Source: Clostridia bacterium
GTDB taxonomy: Bacteria > Bacillota > Clostridia > Oscillospirales > Acutalibacteraceae
DNA length: 6,760 nucleotides
Assembly (NCBI GenBank): GCA_017939855.1
Contig: JAGAZW010000037.1
Coordinates: 1-6,760 of the forward strand
Reading direction: 5' to 3'
Below, piece by piece: positions 1 through 3,826 of the stretch (position 1 is the first letter of the stretch; every line of letters starts with the position of its first letter). The notes beneath the pieces were generated by a model. It ran no database searches and was not told the DNA's origin. It saw nothing but the letters and a program-made list of their open reading frames with translations. The position numbers and the translations under genes were made by a program.

Positions 1-223
1 GGGTGCCTGGCATCCCTCCCGGCAAAATCACAGCTAATAGATTTTCATCCTTTATTGCCTCATTTTCTTCAAAATCGCACTCAACCGATACGTTATGAGA
101 GCCTTTAACGACCTTAGAACCGATGCCTACTGTTTTCACTTCAATTCCACCTCGACGCAAAATGTCTACCGGCGCTAAGGCTTCCAATTCCTCAAAGCCC
201 TCTGCTAAAAACACATATACCAT
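1..223 (-). CDS. DJ-1/PfpI family protein (partial, 3' end outside window)
   Basis: The first 74 codons of a minus-strand gene are present; the rest lies beyond position 1. The translation begins MVYVFLAEGFEELEALAPVD and continues with LRRGG, then reaches LPGGMPGT at the window edge. The GFEELEA segment matches the N-terminal strand and loop of DJ-1/YajL/PfpI proteins, where Glu14 corresponds to the conserved acidic residue that hydrogen-bonds the nucleophilic cysteine. LPGG is the strand and turn that precedes that cysteine, which itself is not visible here. Family members are reported as deglycases/glyoxalases or redox-stress proteins; which applies cannot be told. The start is chosen because GAGGTG lies 7 nt upstream, overlapping the tmk stop codon, and only 9 nt separate the two genes. 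It is therefore the third gene of the thyX operon. The function has no obvious link to dTTP synthesis. Confidence 0.88.
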   Translation of the reverse strand, partial: MVYVFLAEGFEELEALAPVDILRRGGIEVKTVGIGSKVVKGSHNVSVECDFEENEAIKDENLLAVILPGGMPGT

Positions 224-232
224 ATTTACACC

Positions 233-895
233 TCAAAACAAAGTTAAAACTTCGTTTAAAATATCGGCCGCAATATCCTCTATTGAACGAGCTTTACCAT
301 CTTCAGCGCAATCAATAACCGACCAGCCGGAATATTCAGCTGTGAATTTTGCCGCTTTGCGACATTTTTCAAGGTATTTGATATCGCTTTCGTGGATGTC
401 CTTTTTATCGGCATTCCCATCATAACGAACCGAAAGAAGCTTTTGAGAAACCTCTATCGGCATATCAAGAAATATTACCTTATCGGGCTTAGGGATAGCG
501 ATTTTCTCATACTCTAGGTCGTAAAGCCAATCAAGAAACGGTTTCCATTGTTCTTCAGCAAGTTTACAGGTTTGATGAACGGCATTAGAGGTTGTATATC
601 TTCCCGACACTATTACTCCGCCGCCATCATAATACTCTCCCCAATTCTTTTTATAAGAAGCGTATCTGTCAACAGAATAGAACACTGATGCCGCATAAGC
701 GTTTACATCATCAGCCGTTTTGCCAAACTCTCCTGCGAGATACATTTTTACCAGTGCACTTGAGTCGCTTTCATAATCAGGGAACGATACACTTTTACAG
801 TCTATTCCGCACTCTTTAAGCGCTTTCGGTAAAAGAGACAACTGAGTAGATTTCCCACAACCGTCTAGTCCCTCTATAACAATAAGTTTACCCAT
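233..895 (-). CDS. tmk: Thymidylate kinase (dTMP kinase)
   Basis: Cytosolic P-loop kinase that phosphorylates dTMP to dTDP with ATP. At 220 aa the length is typical for the family. Walker A is GLDGCGKST at residues 9-17. The substrate-site Asp-Arg is SVDRYAS at 74-80. The second signature, normally DRY..S, reads SGRYTTSNAVHQ at 97-108, followed by FLDMP at 142-146 and a LID-like stretch rich in Arg/Lys/Asp around 157-170. The TTSNAVHQ form is, from memory, characteristic of clostridial dTMP kinases. One oddity is Gly98 (codon GGA) where most family members have Asp. The start codon overlaps the end of thyX by 8 nt (ATGGGTAA), so translation is probably coupled, with AAAGG inside thyX as ribosome binding site. 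The product acts directly on the ThyX product. A deoxynucleoside kinase is a less likely alternative. Confidence 0.9.
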   Translation of the reverse strand: MGKLIVIEGLDGCGKSTQLSLLPKALKECGIDCKSVSFPDYESDSSALVKMYLAGEFGKTADDVNAYAASVFYSVDRYASYKKNWGEYYDGGGVIVSGRYTTSNAVHQTCKLAEEQWKPFLDWLYDLEYEKIAIPKPDKVIFLDMPIEVSQKLLSVRYDGNADKKDIHESDIKYLEKCRKAAKFTAEYSGWSVIDCAEDGKARSIEDIAADILNEVLTLF

Positions 896-1661
896 TTTTA
901 CCCATACCTTTATATAACTCTCTAATTTCCTTTGCTTTGCCGCAACTCATTTTACCCTCGGGGCAGGGTCCGTTAAGGCACGGAGGACCTGCCTTTTTGA
1001 AAAGCTCGGGTGATACATTTTTTACCAACATTAGCATTTGGTTTGCTACATCCCTTATCTCCCATTGAGCTCTGTTACAGCAGCGATGACGGAAGAAATT
1101 ATGTAAAGAACGAGCATTCATAGTAACTACCATTTTGGTTTCACAAGCATTTGGAAGGACAAATCTAGCATCTTCAATAGCTTTTTTCTGAGCTAGTCTT
1201 GTAGCAGTTTTTTCATCCTTACCCTCGCTTAAAAACTCCTGTTTATGCTTAGCCGTTAAAATTTCGGTTATGCGGTCATAAACGCACTGATCCTTGTCCA
1301 TTACCTCTTTATAAAGGGCAAGAGCATCCTCATCCTCGGCAATTTCAGGTGGAATAACATACTCAAAGCTGCCCTCCGCCACATAACGCTGACTCTTAAC
1401 CGAATAGGAGGCTATTCTATGACGGGTTATCTGCGCCAAAAGCGAACGTGACACACCCTCGATACCAAACGTAAAAGAAGCATGTTCAATGGGGCTTTCG
1501 TGACCTATTTCGGAAAGCATTTCCACAAACGAAGAAACCTTTTCGTCTGTAAGTCCCTCGTTTAAGTCATTTATAGTGGAGGAACTGTAACAGAGCTTCG
1601 CAGCACACGCAACAGTTCTTTCGGGATTAGGGGTATATGCTAAAAGAGTAACCTGTGGCAT
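888..1661 (-). CDS. thyX: Flavin-dependent thymidylate synthase
   Basis: Converts dUMP to dTMP using methylene-tetrahydrofolate, FAD and NAD(P)H, releasing tetrahydrofolate, so unlike ThyA it does not require DHFR recycling. The diagnostic ThyX motif RHR-x7-S-x2-R is intact: R80 H81 R82, S90, R92. The second conserved block, ARSLHNFFRHR followed by AQWEIRD (about 183-204), carries the arginine/glutamine residues of the dUMP site. The length is 257 aa, with a C-terminal tail containing C228, C233 and C240 (PPCLNGPCP...MSCGK), a Cys-rich extension also seen in other clostridial ThyX proteins as I recall; a metal-binding role would be speculation. Start ATG is preceded by AGGAG at 1670-1674 with 8 nt spacing. 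First gene of the operon thyX-tmk-DJ-1, transcribed from the promoter at 1702-1730. Confidence 0.96.
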   Translation of the reverse strand: MPQVTLLAYTPNPERTVACAAKLCYSSSTINDLNEGLTDEKVSSFVEMLSEIGHESPIEHASFTFGIEGVSRSLLAQITRHRIASYSVKSQRYVAEGSFEYVIPPEIAEDEDALALYKEVMDKDQCVYDRITEILTAKHKQEFLSEGKDEKTATRLAQKKAIEDARFVLPNACETKMVVTMNARSLHNFFRHRCCNRAQWEIRDVANQMLMLVKNVSPELFKKAGPPCLNGPCPEGKMSCGKAKEIRELYKGMGKNG

Positions 1662-1701
1662 AAAAACAACTCCTAAATTTTTAATCTTTATATTCCATTT
1701 T

Positions 1702-1730
1702 ATTATATCAAAACCTGTAAAGATTGTAAA
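1702..1730 (-). promoter_or_regulatory. Sigma-A promoter of the thyX operon
   Basis: On the minus strand, TTTACA (-35, 1725-1730) is followed by a 17-nt spacer and TATAAT (-10, 1702-1707). A TG dinucleotide one base before the -10 makes it also an extended -10. Transcription should start near 1695, giving a leader of about 35 nt before thyX. No riboswitch-sized leader is present. Confidence 0.8.
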
Positions 1731-1847
1731 GAAAAAGATATCTGTCAGCAGCCAACGAAAGATATTGATATTTTATCTGATGTATGATGTGTAAAAAGTT
1801 CTTAATAAAAATTTTGAAAAATTATGTATTTTTTTTAATAAAAGGGC

Positions 1848-1876
1848 TTTTGTTTATTAATAAAATATGTTACAAT
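1848..1876 (+). promoter_or_regulatory. Probable promoter of the PRPP synthetase gene
   Basis: TACAAT at 1871-1876 is preceded by TG at 1868-1869 (TGTTACAAT), an extended -10 element. The hexamer 17 nt upstream (TTTTGT, 1848-1853) is a poor -35, as is common for extended -10 promoters. The predicted start near 1883 gives a short leader of about 28 nt. It is divergent from the thyX promoter, with about 120 nt between the two -35 regions; that gap (about 1731-1847) is AT-rich and holds only a loose pair of AAAGATAT direct repeats (1734-1741, 1758-1765). Confidence 0.6.
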
Positions 1877-1910
1877 ATATTAGATAATAAATTTGCGGAG
1901 GGCTTCTACT

Positions 1911-3047
1911 ATGGCAAGTATTGATTTCAAGCATACCCCTTACGGCGACCTCGCCATTGTAAGTATGAAAGGTTGCGAGGATATCTCCTCTCAGGTCGAT
2001 TACTACTTAAAACAATGGAGAAATATTAAAGAAGAGGATAAATCCTTTGTTGTGGGAGCTAACTGCCCACGATTCGGTACGGGTGAAGCAAAGGCAGTTT
2101 TAAACCATACAGCCCGAGGGCTTGACGCTTATATCATTTGCGATTGTTTTAACTATAATGTTACTTATAAAATGTATGGACAAACCGTCCCTATGAGTCC
2201 TGATGACCACTTTCAGGATTTAAAGAGAGTTATTGCTGCCTTCGGCGGTAAAGCTCGCAGAATTACTGTTATTATGCCTATGCTTTACGAAGGCAGACAG
2301 CACCGCAGAACTGCCAGAGAGTCTATGGATTGTGCTATGGCACTTCAGGAGCTGATTGCAATGGGTGTTAAAAATATTATCACCTTTGATGCACATGATC
2401 CTCGTGTTAATAACGCAATTCCTCTAGACGGTTTTGACAATATACAAGCCGCCTATCAAATGATAAAGGCTTTATTGAAAACTGTTCCCGACGTGAAACT
2501 TGATCGTGATCACACCATGATTGTTTCCCCCGACGAAGGCGGCATGGGAAGATGTATTTATTATTCTTCTGTTTTAGGCTTAGAATTAGGCATGTTCTAT
2601 AAACGCCGTAATTACTCGGTTATTGTTAATGGTAAGAACCCTATTGAAGCTCATGAATTCCTCGGTAATGATATTACCGGCAAGGATTTAATTCTGGTAG
2701 ACGATATGATTTCATCCGGTGAGTCAATGCTTGACATAGCTGCAAAACTTAAAGAAAAGGGTGCCGGAAGAATCTTCATATTTTCAACCTTCGGTCTTTT
2801 TGTTGAGGGTCTTGAAAAATTCGATAAGTATTATGAAGATGGTCTTATTGATAAAATCTTTACTACAAACCTTATATATCAAACCCCCGAGCTTTTATCA
2901 AGAGAATGGTATTGTAGTGTAAATATGAGCAAATATATTGCCCTCATTATAGATACCCTCAATAATGATAACTCCATCAGCAAACTTCTTGATCCTATTG
3001 ACAGAATCAAAAAGATTGTTGCAAAATACGATAATAAAAATCGCTAA
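1911..3047 (+). CDS. prs: Ribose-phosphate pyrophosphokinase (PRPP synthetase), long divergent type
   Basis: Makes PRPP from ribose 5-phosphate and ATP for purine, pyrimidine, NAD and His/Trp synthesis; cytosolic. From this start the protein is 378 aa, against about 310-320 aa for the usual bacterial enzyme. The PRPP-binding loop is intact (LVDDMISSGES, residues 262-272, preceded by DITGKDLI). SPDEGGMGR at 206-214 matches the family's SPD-x-GG motif. YEGRQHRR (126-133) stands where classical enzymes have YARQDRK, and DAHDPRV (160-166) where they have D-x-H-x-x-Q. Extra length lies mainly in the N-terminal 110 residues and the C-terminal tail. The start at 1911 is chosen because GGAGGG (1897-1902) sits 8 nt upstream; an in-frame TTG at 1893 would lie upstream of that ribosome binding site. 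Single-gene unit with its own terminator. The alternative is a paralogue or PRPP synthetase-associated protein, but the substrate-loop residues argue for an active enzyme. Confidence 0.88.
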   Translation: MASIDFKHTPYGDLAIVSMKGCEDISSQVDYYLKQWRNIKEEDKSFVVGANCPRFGTGEAKAVLNHTARGLDAYIICDCFNYNVTYKMYGQTVPMSPDDHFQDLKRVIAAFGGKARRITVIMPMLYEGRQHRRTARESMDCAMALQELIAMGVKNIITFDAHDPRVNNAIPLDGFDNIQAAYQMIKALLKTVPDVKLDRDHTMIVSPDEGGMGRCIYYSSVLGLELGMFYKRRNYSVIVNGKNPIEAHEFLGNDITGKDLILVDDMISSGESMLDIAAKLKEKGAGRIFIFSTFGLFVEGLEKFDKYYEDGLIDKIFTTNLIYQTPELLSREWYCSVNMSKYIALIIDTLNNDNSISKLLDPIDRIKKIVAKYDNKNR

Positions 3048-3052
3048 ATTTT

Positions 3053-3085
3053 ACGCCCTATCTTCAAATTGATAGGGCGTTTTTT
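3053..3085 (+). terminator. Intrinsic terminator of prs
   Basis: A perfect 10-bp inverted repeat (ACGCCCTATC at 3053-3062, GATAGGGCGT at 3071-3080) with an 8-nt loop is followed by a T run to 3085. It begins 5 nt after the prs stop codon. Confidence 0.93.
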
Positions 3086-3142
3086 ACATATCACACAAAA
3101 AATTTTGTCGATTAAAAATATATTTTATTTTTAAAAACCGTG

Positions 3143-3171
3143 TTGACATTTCAAACTCTTTGTGATACAAT
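3143..3171 (+). promoter_or_regulatory. Strong promoter of the tRNA-Ser region
   Basis: TTGACA (3143-3148), a 17-nt spacer and TACAAT (3166-3171), with TG at 3163-3164 giving an extended -10. This is the best promoter in the window and fits a stable-RNA gene. The start should fall near 3178, about 10 nt before the tRNA. No convincing terminator follows the first tRNA, only an AT-only hairpin at 3289-3304 without a T run, so transcription may run on through the downstream units. Confidence 0.88.
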
Positions 3172-3187
3172 AATTCAGTCCTTGTAC

Positions 3188-3274
3188 GGAGAGGTATCGA
3201 AGCGGTCATAACGAGGCGGTCTTGAAAACCGTTTGGCGCAAGCCACAAGGGTTCGAATCCCTTCCTCTCCGCCA
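3188..3274 (+). tRNA. tRNA-Ser (anticodon UGA)
   Basis: Complete class II tRNA with encoded CCA. Acceptor stem GGAGAGG (3188-3194) pairs with CCTCTCC (3264-3270), then discriminator G and CCA (3272-3274). The anticodon stem GCGGT/ACCGT closes a 7-nt loop CTTGAAA, placing TGA at 3223-3225, which reads UCA and probably other UCN codons. A long variable arm (TGGC-GCAA-GCCA) is diagnostic for serine. T arm AAGGG-TTCGAAT-CCCTT lies at 3247-3263. Confidence 0.96.
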
Positions 3275-3308
3275 TTTTTTAATGTTGAAACAATTTTTAT
3301 TGTTGCTG

Positions 3309-3345
3309 AATAAGTTACATCTGGAGTAGTACTCAAGTGGTGACG
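3309..3345 (+). repeat. 37-bp direct repeat, copy 1: tRNA-Ser(GCU) leader plus 5' part
   Basis: These 37 bases are identical to 3513-3549, 204 bp downstream, where they form the 14-nt leader (AATAAGTTACATCT) and first 23 nt of the intact tRNA-Ser(GCU). The match begins and ends abruptly; the next base differs at both ends. Confidence 0.95.
3323..3345 (+). pseudogene. tRNA-Ser(GCU) 5' fragment (head-only copy)
   Basis: Twenty-three nucleotides are identical to the start of the intact tRNA-Ser(GCU): acceptor 5' strand GGAGTAG, the D-stem 5' strand CTC and the D loop. The copy breaks just before the D-stem 3' strand is completed. No anticodon arm, variable arm, T arm or CCA follows, so no serine tRNA can be made from it. 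It continues directly into the structured segment at 3346-3478. It may be a degenerate tRNA or the deliberate 5' end of a chimeric RNA. Confidence 0.8.
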
Positions 3346-3478
3346 GGCAACGCTTGTGAGTGCGTCCAGCGGACGATACAGCGAACAAGGGTTGGCGCAG
3401 CGGTCGAAATTTTGTGCCGCTACAAGGCACATGAAAATTTCGGGCACCGCAAGAGGGCACGAGCCGAGGAACCTTTTT
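3346..3478 (+). other. Structured, GC-richer segment fused to the tRNA head fragment (candidate ncRNA)
   Basis: No coding gene is convincing here. The segment is visibly richer in G+C than its flanks and dense in inverted repeats. CGTCC-AGC-GGACG forms a small hairpin at 3363-3375. A long hairpin is made of GCGGT (3400-3404), CGAAATTTT (3405-3413) and GTGCC (3414-3418), pairing with GGCAC (3426-3430), AAAATTTCG (3434-3442) and ACCGC (3446-3450). That is 19 pairs with a 7-nt loop and two 3-nt bulges on the 3' side. Outer GGTT and GGC pieces can pair with GCC and AACC just before TTTTT at 3474-3478, which looks like a degenerate terminator. I do not recognise it as any known RNA family. Confidence 0.5.
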
Positions 3479-3506
3479 CATTCTCAAGCAAACAATTTAA
3501 TATAAT
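3477..3506 (+). promoter_or_regulatory. Probable promoter of tRNA-Ser(GCU)
   Basis: A perfect TATAAT (3501-3506) lies 21 nt before the tRNA 5' end. The best -35 at 18 nt is only TTCATT (3477-3482), so this is a weaker promoter than that of the first tRNA, or it assists read-through. The TATAAT is not part of the 37-bp repeat, so the head-only copy lacks it. Confidence 0.5.
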
Positions 3507-3512
3507 ATTTAA

Positions 3513-3549
3513 AATAAGTTACATCTGGAGTAGTACTCAAGTGGTGACG
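3513..3549 (+). repeat. 37-bp direct repeat, copy 2 (within leader and tRNA-Ser(GCU))
   Basis: Identical to 3309-3345. Conservation of the 14-nt leader together with the tRNA 5' part shows the duplicated unit was the transcribed gene start, not just the mature tRNA. Confidence 0.95.
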
Positions 3550-3616
3550 AGGCGCCCCTGCTAAGGGCGTAGGTCGGGTAACCGGCGCGAGAGTTCAAGT
3601 CTCTCCTACTCCGCCA
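3527..3616 (+). tRNA. tRNA-Ser (anticodon GCU)
   Basis: Complete class II tRNA with encoded CCA. GGAGTAG (3527-3533) pairs with CTACTCC (3606-3612), then discriminator G (3613) and CCA (3614-3616). The anticodon stem CGCCC/GGGCG is perfect around loop CTGCTAA, placing GCT at 3560-3562, which reads AGC/AGU. The long variable arm (GTCGG-GTAA-CCGGC) confirms serine. T arm GAGAG-TTCAAGT-CTCTC is at 3589-3605. This is the intact parent of the partial copies on both sides. Confidence 0.96.
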
Positions 3617-3649
3617 AGTAAAAGAGCATACCTTTGTGGTGTGCTCTTT
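3596..3649 (+). repeat. 54-bp direct repeat, copy 1: tRNA-Ser(GCU) 3' end plus terminator hairpin
   Basis: Identical over 54 bases to 3765-3818, 169 bp downstream. It covers the last 21 nt of the tRNA including CCA (3596-3616), the short trailer and the whole terminator hairpin. The match stops at the end of the hairpin; the T-rich tails then differ. Confidence 0.95.
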
Positions 3650-3657
3650 AATTTTTG
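3621..3657 (+). terminator. Terminator of tRNA-Ser(GCU)
   Basis: Stem AAAGAGCATACC (3621-3632) pairs with GGTGTGCTCTTT (3638-3649), 12 pairs with one G-T wobble and a 5-nt loop. The tail AATTTTTG has a shortened T run (3652-3656), so termination may be incomplete. Confidence 0.8.
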
Positions 3658-3664
3658 CAATGTC

Positions 3665-3785
3665 TAGGAGAGACTTGAAAAGCACGGTTTGTCGCAAGAC
3701 AAATTTCGGTCTTCCTGTGGACGACCGAAAAGTGCGGGTGCGTGTCGGTGTCGTTGACACCGAGCAAGTCTCTCCTACTCCGCCA
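3665..3785 (+). ncRNA. Candidate structured RNA ending in a tRNA-Ser 3' end
   Basis: Not a recognised family. TAGGAGAGACTTG (3665-3677) pairs perfectly over 13 bp with CAAGTCTCTCCTA (3765-3777), enclosing about 87 nt that themselves fold. GCAC (3682-3685) pairs with GTGC (3732-3735). Within this are TTTGTC-GCAA-GACAAA (3688-3703, GNRA tetraloop) and TTTCGGTC/GACCGAAA (3704-3711 with 3723-3730). Beside it is CGGTGTC-GTT-GACACCG (3746-3762). The 3' strand of the closing stem and the following ACTCCGCCA are the exact 3' end of tRNA-Ser(GCU), and a strong terminator follows. No own promoter is evident, so expression would rely on read-through past the leaky terminator at 3621-3657. The density of nested helices supports selection for RNA folding; a mobile-element remnant with terminal inverted repeats is the main alternative. 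Confidence 0.45.
3765..3785 (+). pseudogene. tRNA-Ser(GCU) 3' fragment (tail-only copy)
   Basis: Twenty-one bases are identical to 3596-3616 of the intact tRNA: end of the T loop, T-stem 3' strand, acceptor 3' strand, discriminator and CCA. The upstream bases (GAG in place of GTT) break the T loop, and no tRNA 5' part precedes it, so it cannot fold as a tRNA. It is the mirror counterpart of the head-only copy at 3323-3345. Confidence 0.8.
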
Positions 3786-3818
3786 AGTAAAAGAGCATAC
3801 CTTTGTGGTGTGCTCTTT
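3765..3818 (+). repeat. 54-bp direct repeat, copy 2: tRNA 3' end plus terminator hairpin
   Basis: Perfect copy of 3596-3649. Such a repeat of a tRNA 3' end could be an attachment-site duplication left by a tRNA-targeting integrase, but only about 115 bp lies between the copies and no integrase is in the window. Confidence 0.95.
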
Positions 3819-3826
3819 CGTTTTTT
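3790..3826 (+). terminator. Strong terminator ending the tRNA-Ser region (possibly bidirectional)
   Basis: The same 12-bp hairpin as at 3621-3649 (3790-3801 with 3807-3818) is here followed by CG and six T (3821-3826), stronger than the upstream copy. On the minus strand the hairpin follows the lnt stop codon within a few bases and is followed by TTTTACTT, so it may also end the convergent dinB-lnt transcript. Confidence 0.85.

Noticed and set aside
1670..1700. Riboswitch or T-box in the thyX or prs leaders.
   Set aside because: Predicted leaders are only about 35 and 28 nt, too short for such elements.
1734..1765. AAAGATAT direct repeats (1734-1741 and 1758-1765) between the divergent promoters as an operator.
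   Set aside because: Eight AT-rich bases repeated once in AT-rich DNA is within chance expectation; no known consensus is matched.
1893..1910. TTG at 1893 as the start of the PRPP synthetase.
   Set aside because: It lies upstream of the GGAGGG ribosome binding site at 1897-1902, which serves the ATG at 1911; the extra residues MRRAST are just the translated ribosome binding site.
3289..3304. AACAAT-TTTT-ATTGTT hairpin after tRNA-Ser(UGA) as a terminator.
   Set aside because: The stem is almost all A-T and is followed by GCTGAA rather than a T run.
3309..3549. The two 37-bp repeats as a CRISPR array.
   Set aside because: Only two units, explained entirely by tRNA leader and 5' sequence, with a 167-bp spacer.
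3084..3760. Several minus-strand open frames across the tRNA region, e.g. with GGEEGIRTL / RRGRDSNPCGLR / RRDLNSRAGYPTYA-like translations.
   Set aside because: These are the familiar antisense read-throughs of serine tRNA genes, often misannotated as small proteins. They lack ribosome binding sites and overlap tRNA genes and promoters.
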